This document shows positions 24,554-33,779 of a stretch of DNA of 64,000 nt, piece after piece. Source of the stretch: Allokutzneria oryzae (GTDB taxonomy: Bacteria > Actinomycetota > Actinomycetes > Mycobacteriales > Pseudonocardiaceae); NCBI RefSeq assembly GCF_042429765.1, contig NZ_JBHLZU010000037.1:44832-108831 (forward strand), read 5' to 3'. The position numbers were made by a program, and so were the translations under genes. The notes below the pieces were generated by a model. That model searched no databases, was not told where the DNA came from, and was given only the letters and a program-made list of their open reading frames with translations. The number at the start of each line of letters is the position of its first letter. The first letter of the stretch is position 1.

Positions 24554-26110
24554 TCACCGTGACGGAACTCCCGGACCCCACGGGATGCCCAGCAGCCACC
24601 ACGCGAAGAACAGCAGGGTCCACGCGGTGGTCATGGCGATGGCCAGCGGCAGCGTGTAAGAGGCGAGCGTGCCGATGCCCGCCTTCTTCCGGTAGCGCTG
24701 CATGAAGCCCAGCGCCATCACGAAGTACGGGCTCATCGGTGTGATCGCGGTGGAGCCGGAGTCGGCGATCCGGAACAGCGCCTGGGCGGTCTCCGGGGAC
24801 ACGTCGACCAGCATCAGCATCGGCACCAGCACCGGAGCTGCCATCGACCACATGGCCGTTCCGCTGGTGACCATGATGTTGACCAGCGTCAGCACCACGA
24901 GCACCAGCAGGAACACCACCGCGATCGGCAGACCGCTGGTGCGGAACACCTCGGCGGCACGGACCGCGAGCACATCGCCGAGGTGGGTCCACTCGAAGTA
25001 GGCCAGGAACTGGGCGATGGCGAAGAACAGCACCAGGACCGGGGCCATCTGGCGGACGCCCTCCGCCATCAGCTTCGGCACGTCGGCGGCCTTGGTGATC
25101 GAGCCGGACCGGGCGCCGTAGACGATTCCGGCCGTACCGAACAGGAACGCCACGACCGCGGCGATCCCGTCCAGCAGAGGGGAGTCCACCAGGCTGCCGC
25201 CCTCGCCGCGCAGCGGAGAGGAACCGGGCAGCACCGCCAGGGTCAGCGCCACCAGCGCGAGGACGATGACCAGCAGCGCGCGGCGCAGCGCCGACCGCTC
25301 GCGCTTGTCGATCACCAGGTCGCCGAGGTCGGTGAGGTCGGCGTCCGGATCGGGATCCAGGTCCGGGCGCTTGCTGAGCACGAACCTGGTCACCAAGGTG
25401 ATCACGATGGCCAGCAGCAGAGAGGAGGCGATGTTGAAGAACCAGTTGCTCAGCGGCGACACGGTCACCTCGGGCCCGATGATCCGGGCCGCGGCCGTGG
25501 TGATCCCGGCGAAGATGGCGTCGTTGGGGGTGGGAACCGGGCTGGCGTCGTAGCCGGAGGCGATGGCCGTGTACGCCACCACGATGCCCAGGATCGGCGA
25601 CCGGCCCACCGCGCGGAAAGCCAAGCCACCCAAGGGAACCAGGATGACGTAGGCGGCGGCCGACGCCACGTGGGCGACCGTTCCGGCGAACGCCACGGCG
25701 AAGACCACCCAGGACGCGGGCACCCTGGACAGGCCAAGGCGCATCAGGGCGGTCAGGAAGCCGCTGCGCTCGGCAACGGCGACACCCATGATCACCACGA
25801 CGATCGTGGCCATCGGCGGGAACGTGGCGAAGTTCTCCACCATGGTCGACAGCGCCATGGCCAGCCCGTCCCCGCTGAGCAGGTTGCGCACGACCACGGT
25901 CTTGCCGTCACCCGGCGAGACCACCGACACACCGAACCCCGCCGCGATCGCGCTGATCACGGCCAGCACCAGGGAGAGGAGCCAGAACAACCAGAACGGA
26001 TGCGGCAGTGCGTTGCCCGCTCGCTCGATCACCCCCATGGCGCGCACCAGGCGCGGCAGCTTGGCCGGGGGAGTGTCCGGAGCGGGGCTGCCCTGTGCGG
26101 GAGTGCTCAT
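24554..26110 (-). CDS. AbgT-family transporter
   Basis: 518 residues from the ATG at 26110, which overlaps the stop of the upstream esterase gene (ATGA). About 12 membrane helices are visible, starting with PFWLFWLLSLVLAVISAIAA. Family signatures include YDASPVPTPNDAIFAGITT and ADSGSTAITPMSPYFVMALG. AbgT imports p-aminobenzoyl-glutamate in E. coli, and relatives export sulfonamides. Coupling to an esterase and, further upstream, a creatininase-type amidohydrolase suggests uptake and breakdown of an amide or ester compound. Confidence 0.92.
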   Translation of the reverse strand: MSTPAQGSPAPDTPPAKLPRLVRAMGVIERAGNALPHPFWLFWLLSLVLAVISAIAAGFGVSVVSPGDGKTVVVRNLLSGDGLAMALSTMVENFATFPPMATIVVVIMGVAVAERSGFLTALMRLGLSRVPASWVVFAVAFAGTVAHVASAAAYVILVPLGGLAFRAVGRSPILGIVVAYTAIASGYDASPVPTPNDAIFAGITTAAARIIGPEVTVSPLSNWFFNIASSLLLAIVITLVTRFVLSKRPDLDPDPDADLTDLGDLVIDKRERSALRRALLVIVLALVALTLAVLPGSSPLRGEGGSLVDSPLLDGIAAVVAFLFGTAGIVYGARSGSITKAADVPKLMAEGVRQMAPVLVLFFAIAQFLAYFEWTHLGDVLAVRAAEVFRTSGLPIAVVFLLVLVVLTLVNIMVTSGTAMWSMAAPVLVPMLMLVDVSPETAQALFRIADSGSTAITPMSPYFVMALGFMQRYRKKAGIGTLASYTLPLAIAMTTAWTLLFFAWWLLGIPWGPGVPSR

Positions 26111-27066
26111 CGGCTCACCCGACCGGTAGAGGGTGCGCCGGGGAGACGGTGGGCGCGGAAGAAGCGCCAGATCAGCTCGTGCGCCTCGATGGTCTGCGTC
26201 GTGCGACCACCGCCGCTGTAGCTGTCCGCGCCCGGCCAGGTGTGGCCGCCACCGGCGACCGCGACGTGCTCGACCTCGGCCCCGCGCGCGCAGCCGATCC
26301 ACCGGGAGATCGTGATGTCTGGACGGATCTCCTTCCGTGGCAGGGAGATCCGGCAGCGGTCACGCGCAGCCCACTGCTCCGTCCAGTCCCGGATCGGCGG
26401 CAGGCCGCGGTCGGCGTCGCCGTCGTAGGGGATGGTGACGTCCGCGGTGCCGTGGAACCCGATGACCGGGACAGGGCGGGAGGGCCGGCACTCGCGGCCG
26501 GTCGGGTAGAACGCCCCGGCGACCGGCGCGATCGCGGCGATCCGGTCGGCGGCCTCGCACGCCAGCAGGGCGGCGAAGCCCCCGCCGTTGGACTTGCCGG
26601 TGGCGTAGACCCGGCGCGGGTCGACGCACAGGCTGGTTTCGAGCGCGTCGAGCAGGTCACGGGTGAATGCCACGTCGTCCACACCGGGGGCCGCGTAGGG
26701 AGCGCCCTGCCACGCCTGGCGGTTGCCTTCGCCGGTGCCGACGACACCGTTGGGGTAGACCAGGATCGCGGGCAGCGTGGACAGTGCGGAGAACTCCTCG
26801 GTCCCCGCTCCCGTGTTGCCGCGACCGTGGAAGGCCAGCACCACCGGCCAGGCGCGCCGGTCTCGATAGCCGTCCGGCAGGTGCAGTTGGTAGGTGCGGT
26901 CGCGGCCGCCGCTGGTGATGTGGTGCAGCGCGCTGGTGTTCGCTGGCTGTGGGGCGGGCCGGTCGCAGCGTTCGGCGCCGGGCCGTGGTGCCGCCGTGGC
27001 CGTGCCGGGCAGTCCGGCCGCCATCGCGATCAGGGCGAGGCCCGTTGCGAGCAGGCGTGTCTTCAT
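26107..27066 (-). CDS. secreted PHB-depolymerase/feruloyl-esterase family protein (LpqC-like)
   Basis: 319 residues with a signal peptide MKTRLLATGLALIAMAAGLP ending near ATA-AP. The alpha/beta hydrolase core has RDRTYQLHLPDGY, the oxyanion segment VVLAFHGRGNTG, the nucleophile elbow GKSNGGG and a late GGGHTWPG histidine. The family cleaves polyhydroxybutyrate or feruloyl esters. Several cysteines suggest an extracellular location. It is translationally coupled to the AbgT gene. Confidence 0.88.
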   Translation of the reverse strand: MKTRLLATGLALIAMAAGLPGTATAAPRPGAERCDRPAPQPANTSALHHITSGGRDRTYQLHLPDGYRDRRAWPVVLAFHGRGNTGAGTEEFSALSTLPAILVYPNGVVGTGEGNRQAWQGAPYAAPGVDDVAFTRDLLDALETSLCVDPRRVYATGKSNGGGFAALLACEAADRIAAIAPVAGAFYPTGRECRPSRPVPVIGFHGTADVTIPYDGDADRGLPPIRDWTEQWAARDRCRISLPRKEIRPDITISRWIGCARGAEVEHVAVAGGGHTWPGADSYSGGGRTTQTIEAHELIWRFFRAHRLPGAPSTGRVSR

Positions 27067-27170
27067 CGCTGTCCCTTTCGTCGGCTCTGACGAGGACGCA
27101 GGAGGTGGTGCTGGCGCGCTCGGCCGGCGCGGGCGCGGTGGCGCTCGCGCGGACGGCGGGGTTCGCCGGG

Positions 27171-27947
27171 CTAGGCGGTCGGCCAGGCCCTGACGAACTC
27201 GGCGATCCTGCGCACGACGGCGTCCACAATGGACTCTCCGTCGGCCGCGGTCGCCCTGCGGGGATCGCCCAGCACGCCGGTGGCGCTGAGCCGGTCGTAG
27301 CGGAGGGTGAGGGTGGGGTGACCGCCCCTTCTGGACAGTCGTGCCGTCGGGTCGAGCTCGGCGAGCGAGGTCGTGCCCGCGACCAGGCGGTCCGGGTGGA
27401 CCAGGTGCGGGGCGAGGAAGAGCATCTGCGCGGTCTCCGCCTCACCGGAGTGGCCGTGCACCTCGCCGACCCCCATCCCGGCCACCGCCTCGGCGGCGAG
27501 CGCGGTCACCGGCGTCCACGCGAACTCCAGGTCGGGGTGGGAGACCAGCAGGTCCTGCGCGACCGTGGTGAGGCTGGCGTTGTTGCCCCCGTGCCCGGTC
27601 ACCACGAGCACCCTCCGCCAGCCGTGCCGGTGCAGGCTGTCCACGTACTCGCGGACCACGGCCGCGAAGGTCGTCGTGCTCAGGGTGATCGTGCCCGCGA
27701 AGCCGATGTGGTGCGGCGAGACGCCGAGCGGCAGCGACGGCCCGACCACGGCGAGGCCGTCCACCTCGGCGGCGACGCGGTCGGCGACGTGCTCGGCGCG
27801 GACGAGGTCGGTCGACAGGGCCATTCCCGGGCCGTGCTGCTCGAAGGCGCCCGCCGGGATGATCACCAAGGGGCTGTTCTGCACCGCGGACGCCGCCTCT
27901 TCCGTGGTCAGCTCGGCCAACCGCCGCACGGTTCCCCGCCCGCTCAC
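27171..27947 (-). CDS. creatininase family amidohydrolase
   Basis: The GTG at 27947 overlaps the FadR stop (GTGA); 258 residues. Metal ligands are visible in IPAGAFEQHGPGMALSTD (E, H, D), VTGHGGNNAS and GVGEVHGHSGEAETAQML (His, Glu). The family includes creatininase, MftE of mycofactocin biosynthesis and riboflavin-pathway hydrolases; no mycofactocin genes lie here. Being translationally coupled to a FadR regulator, it is probably catabolic, acting on a small amide. Confidence 0.9.
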   Translation of the reverse strand: MSGRGTVRRLAELTTEEAASAVQNSPLVIIPAGAFEQHGPGMALSTDLVRAEHVADRVAAEVDGLAVVGPSLPLGVSPHHIGFAGTITLSTTTFAAVVREYVDSLHRHGWRRVLVVTGHGGNNASLTTVAQDLLVSHPDLEFAWTPVTALAAEAVAGMGVGEVHGHSGEAETAQMLFLAPHLVHPDRLVAGTTSLAELDPTARLSRRGGHPTLTLRYDRLSATGVLGDPRRATAADGESIVDAVVRRIAEFVRAWPTA

Positions 27948-28633
27948 GACTCGCCGCCGGGGAGGTCGGCGGCCAGCACCGCCGCGCGGATCGCGCTCAG
28001 GTGATCGCGGGTGAGCCGCTCGGCCGCGTCGGCGTCGCCGTCGCGCACGGCCGCGCAGATCTCGACGTGCTCGGCGTGGTCGCGCACGCGGTCGTCGTAC
28101 TGGTGCCGGATCGCCACCTGTTCCCGCGACCGCGTGTGCAGCAGCGCCTCCACGGTTTCGCGGAGCAGGCCGTTGCCGCTGGCCTCGGCCAGCGCGACGT
28201 GGAAGTGCAACGCCGGACGGACGTCGCCGTCCGGTGGCTGCAAGGCGTTCGCGCACGCCGACTCCAGCCGCAGGACCGCGTCGGCGGTCCTGGCCCGCGC
28301 GGCGGCGGCCGCGATCGCGGGCTCCAGCACCAGCCGCGCGTCCACCAGCTCCAGCACCGAGTCGCGGTCGATCCGGGGGCGGTGCGGGTTGGCCATCAGC
28401 CGCCGGTCGATGCCGGGGCCGACGTAGGTGCCCGAGCCGTGCCGCAGCTCCACCACGCCGGTCGCCTCCAGGCGTCGCAGCGCCTCGCGCACGGTCGGCG
28501 TGGTGACGTCGAGCCGTCGCGCCAGGTCGCGGGAGGAGGCCAGCGCCTCGCCCGGCCCCAGCCGCTCGGCGCGGATGATCCCGACGATGTCCTCGGCCAG
28601 GCGCTCGGACAGGGTCTGCTCGGCTCGACTCAT
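27944..28633 (-). CDS. FadR-subfamily GntR regulator
   Basis: 229 residues. The winged helix (about 8-72) has RDLARRLDVTTPTVREALRR and GSGTYVGPG. The C-terminal FCD domain has VDARLVLEPAIAAAAA and the metal-binding histidines in LHFHVALAEASGN and EHVEICAAVRDGD. It leads an operon with the creatininase-like gene and probably the esterase and transporter. A 17-bp palindrome abuts the start codon. No ribosome site is visible before the ATG. Confidence 0.9.
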   Translation of the reverse strand: MSRAEQTLSERLAEDIVGIIRAERLGPGEALASSRDLARRLDVTTPTVREALRRLEATGVVELRHGSGTYVGPGIDRRLMANPHRPRIDRDSVLELVDARLVLEPAIAAAAARARTADAVLRLESACANALQPPDGDVRPALHFHVALAEASGNGLLRETVEALLHTRSREQVAIRHQYDDRVRDHAEHVEICAAVRDGDADAAERLTRDHLSAIRAAVLAADLPGGES

Positions 28634-28634
28634 A

Positions 28635-28651
28635 AAGTGACTAAATCACTT
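28635..28651. promoter_or_regulatory. FadR/GntR-type operator palindrome
   Basis: AAGTGA-CTAAA-TCACTT is a perfect 6+5+6 dyad ending two bases upstream of the FadR start codon. Its place suggests autorepression and leaves no room for a ribosome site, so the transcript may be leaderless. Confidence 0.7.
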
Positions 28652-28947
28652 GATCTCTCATCCGGTCAAGCCCAGTACCGAGGGCGCATTTGTCTCCTTT
28701 CTTGTTTTGCCGTCTTTACCTGTCCGCGTTTCGACTGAATTCCTCGAACTCGGGCAACCTTTCACCGCTTCGCGGCCCAGCCGCGCTGGCCTGGGCGTCC
28801 GTCGCCGGACGAGCCCGGGACAAGACGCGTCTTGACGATGTGGCAGGCTTTTTGCGCTCACGTTCGACGGCGACGTGTAGGTGGAGGTCTGTCTGTGTCC
28901 CGGGCCGCGGTCAGGTACTGGGCGGCGTCGGTTGTGGAGGCTGAGGC
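28652..28947. promoter_or_regulatory. intergenic region between divergent FadR and PBP genes
   Basis: No gene is seen. It holds a 14-bp perfect palindrome, CAAGACGCGTCTTG at 28821-28834, overlapping a TTGACG -35-like hexamer at 28832-28837, about 115 bases before the PBP start. A T-rich stretch lies near 28690-28730. Confidence 0.45.
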
Positions 28948-31908
28948 GTGAACGACGAACGCAACCGGGGTGGTCACCCGGGTCGCCGGAGCGAGTCCGG
29001 TCCCGGTCCCGAGCGCCCCACCGAGAGCACCGGCTTCTGGACCCCGGAATGGGACGACGCAGACGCCGACACGCCCCCACCGCCGCCCCCCAGCCGTCCC
29101 CAGGGCGGCCCGCAGCGTGGCGTTCCCCCCAGAGGAGCGCGGCAGGCCGGACCACCCCCGGCGGGGCCCGGCCCGCGCGGGCAGCAGGGACCCCAGGGGC
29201 AGGGACCCCAGGGCCAGGGGCAGCAGCGCCAGGGGCAGCAGGGCCAGGGACAGCAGGGCCAGAACCGGCCGCCGATCACCCCACCGAGGGGCAACCCGGC
29301 CGGGCCCCCGCCCGGCGGCAGACCCATGGGGCCGCCGCCAGGTAGACCCGGCGGACCCCAGGACCCCGCCCAGACCAGGCACATCCCCAACGGCCCCGGC
29401 GCGCACCCCGGCGATCCCGCCACCAGCAAGCTGCCCGGCGCCCCCCAGCGCGGTTTACCGAACGGGGGGCCCGGCGGTCCCAGTGGCCCCGGCAGACCCC
29501 CGGGGCCGGGCGCCCAGGTGCGCCCGGGTGGCTTCGTGCCGCGAGTGCCTCCGCGCCGCGACCCTGCCGACGCGCCGACCGAGATGATCCAGGCCCAGAC
29601 CGAGGTCATCGCCCCGGTCGAGGAGGACGACTACCCGCGCGAACCGCAGCTGCTGACCCATCGGGAGCCGCTGCCGGGCGACGACGACTACGAGCACCAC
29701 GGTGACGGCTACGACGACGACCGGGACGACGACGAGCTGACGGAGGAGGAAGAGCGCGCGCTGCGCAAGAAGAAGATCTGGCGCCGCGTCCGCCGCACCT
29801 GCTACGTCGCCGGCGCGCTGGCGGTCATCGGGCCGATCGTCGCCTTCGTGATCACTTACTTCCTCGTCTCGGTGGAAGCCCCGAAGGACGTCATCGCGAG
29901 GCAGGAGAAGACGGTCACGCTCTACTACTCCGACGGCGAGACGGAGCTCAGCAAGCTCGTGCCGGAGGGCGGGACCCGTGCGTACGTCTCGCACAACGAT
30001 GTGCCGAAGATCGTCCGCGACGCCATCACCGCGAAAGAGGACTCGTCCTTCTACACCAACCCCGGCTTCGACGTCATCGGTATCGCGCGTGCCGTGCTCA
30101 ACCAGATCAGCGCCGGCATCGGTGGTGGCTCCGGCATCAGCCAGCAGTACATCAAGGTGTCCACCGGGGAGAAGGACAACTCCTACGCTCGCAAGTGGAA
30201 AGAGCTCGTCAAGTCGTTCAAGATGAACAACGAGCAGAGCAAAGAGCAGATCATGGAGGGCTACCTCAACATCATCCCGTTCGGGCGCGGTGCCATGGGG
30301 ATCGATGCGGGCTCTCGCGCGCTGCTCGGCAAGAGCGTCAAGGAGGTCACCGACCCGGCGGAGGCCGCGCTGCTGGCGACGGTGATCCAGGCGCCGTACC
30401 GGCTCGACCCGGAGAAGGAGCGCGCGGGCACCGAGAAGAAGTGGCGCGAGGAAACGCTCCGGCGCATGGCCGAGAACGGTTACATCACCCAGGAACAGGC
30501 GAAGACCCTGCCGTTCCCGAAGACCATCCCCCGCGCCCAGGCGATGAAGCGCAACCCGGTCTCCGGCCCCAGCCTGCACATCCAGGAGCAGGTGCTGGCC
30601 GAGCTCGAAGCCGCGGGCTACGGCGACGACACGCTCAAGCGCGACGGCCTGAAGGTCGTCACCACGATCGATCCCGCTGCGCAGAAGGCCGCCGAGCAAG
30701 CGGTCGCGAAGTACATGAAGAACAACAAGGAGGGGTTGCGCAGCGCACTGACCGCGATCAACCCCGAAACCGGTGGCGTCATCGCCTACTACGGCGGTGA
30801 GAACGGCACCGGCATCGACTACGCCTCGTCGTTGCAGGAGCCGGGGTCGTCCTTCAAGCCCTTCGTCGCACTCGCCGGGCTCAGGAAGGGCATCGGCCTC
30901 GGCAGCGTCTACGACGGCACCTCGGGCATCGAGATCCTCGGGCGCAAGGTCAACAACTCCGGGAACAAGAGCACCTGCGGCCCGCAGTGCTCGGTGCGCG
31001 ACGCGATGACGCAGTCGGTCAACACCGTCTTCATGAAGATGGCCGCCGACCTGACCACCATGAAGGTCGCCGAGGCCGCCTTCGCCGCCGGTATCCCCAC
31101 GGAGATCCGCAAGGGCGAGCCGCTGCTGCTGGGCAAGAACGGCGCCAGCCCGGACCTCAACATCGCCATCGGTGGTGGCGCGACCCGGGTCCGGCCCAGG
31201 GACATGGCCAGCGCCTACGCGACCTTCGCCGCCGACGGCACCTACCGCAAGCCGCACTTCGTCAAACGGGTCTTCCGGGAGGGCAGCAACGAGACGGACC
31301 GGTACAACGAGTCGGTCGTGATCGGCCCCCAGCAGACGCTGGACAAGAGCGACAGCGAGAAGAACGTCGACCTGGCGCGCAACGTCACCGCGTCCATGAT
31401 CGACGTGGCGAGGTCCTCGAACCTCTCGCTGGCGAAGAACCGTCCCGTCGCCTCGAAGACCGGCACCCACGAGCTCGACAAGACCGACAACGCCAAGGCG
31501 TGGATGGTCGGCTACACCCCGCAGGTCTCCACCGCGGTGTGGGTCGGCAGGGACGGGTTCGAGGCGATCCGGGGCGACTGCTGCGGATCCCGCAACCACC
31601 CGATCTACGGCAAGGACGAGCCGGGGCACATCTGGAAGGAGTTCATGGACTCCTACCTCGGCAACCAGCCGGTCAAGCAGTTCCCGAAGCCCAACCCGAT
31701 CGGCCAGTTCGACGACCCGGTGACGACCACGACCCAGCCGAGCACCACCACGACGCCGCCCTCCTCGACGGCGCCGTCCGAGCTGAGCGGCACTCCGGCG
31801 ACCACGACGTCCAAGAGCTGCGTGCCCACCTGGCTCAACCCGTGCACGTCCTCGACGTCCAAGCGCCCAACGACGACGACACCCCCCGACGAGGGTGACG
31901 GCGGCTAG
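28948..31908 (+). CDS. bifunctional class A penicillin-binding protein (PonA-type)
   Basis: 986 residues from a GTG. The first 230 residues are a disordered Gly/Pro/Gln-rich cytoplasmic tail with a collagen-like run of GQ repeats (about 70-112). An acidic segment and one membrane helix follow (about 288-308). The GT51 glycosyltransferase domain has the catalytic E364 (AKEDSSFYTNPGFDVIG). The transpeptidase domain has S634-x-x-K637 (EPGSSFKPF), S690-V-N692 and K837-T-G-T. A Thr/Ser/Pro tail ends the protein. It polymerises and crosslinks peptidoglycan. The length exceeds the usual 700-800 because of the long tails. Confidence 0.95.
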   Translation: MNDERNRGGHPGRRSESGPGPERPTESTGFWTPEWDDADADTPPPPPPSRPQGGPQRGVPPRGARQAGPPPAGPGPRGQQGPQGQGPQGQGQQRQGQQGQGQQGQNRPPITPPRGNPAGPPPGGRPMGPPPGRPGGPQDPAQTRHIPNGPGAHPGDPATSKLPGAPQRGLPNGGPGGPSGPGRPPGPGAQVRPGGFVPRVPPRRDPADAPTEMIQAQTEVIAPVEEDDYPREPQLLTHREPLPGDDDYEHHGDGYDDDRDDDELTEEEERALRKKKIWRRVRRTCYVAGALAVIGPIVAFVITYFLVSVEAPKDVIARQEKTVTLYYSDGETELSKLVPEGGTRAYVSHNDVPKIVRDAITAKEDSSFYTNPGFDVIGIARAVLNQISAGIGGGSGISQQYIKVSTGEKDNSYARKWKELVKSFKMNNEQSKEQIMEGYLNIIPFGRGAMGIDAGSRALLGKSVKEVTDPAEAALLATVIQAPYRLDPEKERAGTEKKWREETLRRMAENGYITQEQAKTLPFPKTIPRAQAMKRNPVSGPSLHIQEQVLAELEAAGYGDDTLKRDGLKVVTTIDPAAQKAAEQAVAKYMKNNKEGLRSALTAINPETGGVIAYYGGENGTGIDYASSLQEPGSSFKPFVALAGLRKGIGLGSVYDGTSGIEILGRKVNNSGNKSTCGPQCSVRDAMTQSVNTVFMKMAADLTTMKVAEAAFAAGIPTEIRKGEPLLLGKNGASPDLNIAIGGGATRVRPRDMASAYATFAADGTYRKPHFVKRVFREGSNETDRYNESVVIGPQQTLDKSDSEKNVDLARNVTASMIDVARSSNLSLAKNRPVASKTGTHELDKTDNAKAWMVGYTPQVSTAVWVGRDGFEAIRGDCCGSRNHPIYGKDEPGHIWKEFMDSYLGNQPVKQFPKPNPIGQFDDPVTTTTQPSTTTTPPSSTAPSELSGTPATTTSKSCVPTWLNPCTSSTSKRPTTTTPPDEGDGG

Positions 31909-31982
31909 CACCGTCCACAGTGGACGTGTCGGGATAATCGGAGGCGCGGTGCGCCGAGCGGCCTTACGCTGCTCGGCAACGC

Positions 31983-32254
31983 GTTGACGGAGACGAGTAG
32001 CCAGGGACCACGCGAGCCGGAGAGAGCCGCCGGCAGCTGGGAAGGCGGCCTCGCGCCCCATGGTGAAGACCCTCCCGAGTGCGGGGAGGAACGGCGGCCG
32101 GGACCCGGTCGCCCCATGCCCCGCCGGCCGGCCCCCGTGACCGGGCCGCGACGAGTCCGCCCCCGGTCCGTCCGGGGGCGGAGAAGGTGCGGTGGTACCG
32201 CGAGTCCCCTTCTCGCCCGCACTCCCAAGGGATCGCACACACACGAGGAGTGTG
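31983..32254 (+). promoter_or_regulatory. T-box leader controlling the AspRS gene
   Basis: The antiterminator-type core GGTGCGGTGGTACCGCGAG (around 32186-32204) is the canonical T-box with the TGG that pairs to the tRNA acceptor end. Upstream is a stem I with GAGTA near 31995, an AGAGAG distal element (about 32020) and a 3' strand reading GGTGAAGAC, where GAC after GAA would be an Asp specifier codon. Downstream, GCACTCC can pair with the GGAGTGT that contains the ribosome site at 32245-32250, so control is probably translational, as in other actinomycete T-boxes. A GATAAT -10-like hexamer lies at 31933-31938. Confidence 0.85.
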
Positions 32255-33547
32255 ATGATCTCTCGTTCCCTCGCCGCCGACCTGCCCGCGCGAGCCGGCG
32301 AGCACGTCAGGATCGCAGGCTGGGTGCACCGCCTGCGACAGTTGAAGTCCGTCACCTTCGTCGTCGTCCGGGACCGCTCCGGACTGGCGCAGGTCGTCCT
32401 GCCCGGTGCGGAGACCGCCCTGCCGACGGAGGAGTCCGTCGTCGAGGTCGCCGGGCTGGTCTCGGCGAACCCGAGGGCCCCTGGCGGGGCCGAGATCGTC
32501 CGGCCGGTGATCACCCCGCTCGGCGAGCCCGCGCGGCGGCCGGTGTTCGACCTCTACCGGCCGACCGTGGCCGCGTCGCTGCCCACCGTGCTGGACAACG
32601 CCCCGCTCGCGCTGCGGCACCCGAGGCTGCGCGCGCGGTTCGAAGTCGCCTCGGCGGGGGTGGCCGGGTTCAGGTCCACATTGGACGAACTGGGTTTCAC
32701 CGAGACCCACACGCCCAAGATCGTGGGCTCGGCGACCGAGTCCGGCGCGAACGTCTTCGGGATCGACTACTTCGGCCGCCGCGCCTATCTCGCCCAGTCG
32801 CCGCAGTTCTTCAAGCAGGCGCTGGTCGGTGTGTTCGAGCGGGTCTACGAGGTGGGGCCGGTGTTCCGCGCGGAGCCGCACGACACCACCAGGCACCTCG
32901 CCCAGTACACCAGCCTGGACGCGGAGATCGGGTTCATCACCGACCACCGCGACGTGATGGCGTTGCTGCGCACCACGATCGCGGGCATGGTCGAGGCGGT
33001 CAGCGTGCGGGCACCCGCCGCCGCGGAGCTGCTCTCCGTCGCGCTTCCCGTTGTGCCGGAGGAGATTCCGGCGGTCCACTTCGCCGAGGCCCAGGAGTTG
33101 CTTGCGCGGCACACGGAGTGGGACCCGCGTGGGGAGCCCGACCTCGCACCCGCGCACGAGCGGTGGCTGTCGGAGTGGGCGTCGCGCGAGCACGGCTCGG
33201 AGTTCCTGTTCGTCACGGGGTACCCGATGGCGAAGCGGCCCTTCTACACCCATCCCGACCCGCTGCGCCCCGAGTACTCCAACAGCTTCGACCTGCTCTT
33301 CCGTGGCGTGGAACTGGTCACCGGGGGACAGCGGCTGCACCGGCACTCCGACTACCTGGCCGCGCTCGACGAACGCGGCCAGGAACCGGAGTCCTATGTG
33401 GACTACCTCGACGTGTTCGCGGGTGGCATGCCGCCGCACGGTGGTTTCGCCATCGGGCTGGAGCGCTGGACGGCGCGCATGCTCGGCCTGGCCAACATCC
33501 GGGAGACCACGCTGTTCCCACGCGACCTGCACCGACTGCGCCCCTAG
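32255..33547 (+). CDS. aspS: aspartyl-tRNA synthetase, archaeal/non-discriminating type
   Basis: 430 residues; the ATG at 32255 has GAGGAG four bases upstream. The N-terminal OB anticodon-binding domain is VRIAGWVHRLRQLKSVTFVV. Class II motif 2 is FRAEPHDTTRHLAQYTSLDA and motif 3 GGFAIGLERWTARMLGLANI. The length (about 430) and lack of the bacterial GAD insertion match archaeal-type AspRS (AspS2), which often also charges tRNA-Asn for later amidation. Bacteria carrying it usually have a standard AspRS elsewhere. The T-box implies induction when Asp-tRNA (or Asn-tRNA) is uncharged. Confidence 0.9.
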   Translation: MISRSLAADLPARAGEHVRIAGWVHRLRQLKSVTFVVVRDRSGLAQVVLPGAETALPTEESVVEVAGLVSANPRAPGGAEIVRPVITPLGEPARRPVFDLYRPTVAASLPTVLDNAPLALRHPRLRARFEVASAGVAGFRSTLDELGFTETHTPKIVGSATESGANVFGIDYFGRRAYLAQSPQFFKQALVGVFERVYEVGPVFRAEPHDTTRHLAQYTSLDAEIGFITDHRDVMALLRTTIAGMVEAVSVRAPAAAELLSVALPVVPEEIPAVHFAEAQELLARHTEWDPRGEPDLAPAHERWLSEWASREHGSEFLFVTGYPMAKRPFYTHPDPLRPEYSNSFDLLFRGVELVTGGQRLHRHSDYLAALDERGQEPESYVDYLDVFAGGMPPHGGFAIGLERWTARMLGLANIRETTLFPRDLHRLRP

Positions 33548-33620
33548 CGCCCGTCGCCCGTCGTCCCGTGCCGCCGCCCCCCGCGCCCCCATGCACGCAT
33601 GGACCGGCTGGCGTGGTCGA

Positions 33621-33691
33621 GTTTTCGCGTTTTGTCACCTTGTTGCGCGAGAGAGCGTTCCCAATTCGCATTAAGGCTACAAAACGCGAAA
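33621..33691. repeat. dispersed palindromic repeat, family R copy
   Basis: About 70 bases beginning GTTTTCGCGTTTTGTCACCT and ending CTACAAAACGCGAAA. The ends are inverted repeats of each other, and the body matches 63791-63859 (same orientation) and 45661-45735 (opposite). It lies between the convergent AspRS and DUF4326 genes. Confidence 0.8.
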
Positions 33692-33779
33692 TGAGGGGCG
33701 CGGGGGGTGAGGGTGCCCGGGGGTGGTGAGGCGGGGACCAGGGGGTGGTGGGGTGGTGTTATCGCGTGCAGGACAGGGC

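Noticed and set aside
29200..29270. short tandem repeats near 29200-29270 as a stand-alone repeat locus
   Set aside because: They encode the in-frame GQ repeats of the penicillin-binding protein tail.
29455..32514. 1019-codon minus-strand frame opposite the penicillin-binding protein
   Set aside because: The plus strand carries all catalytic motifs and correct codon bias; the antisense frame is an artefact of G/C third positions.
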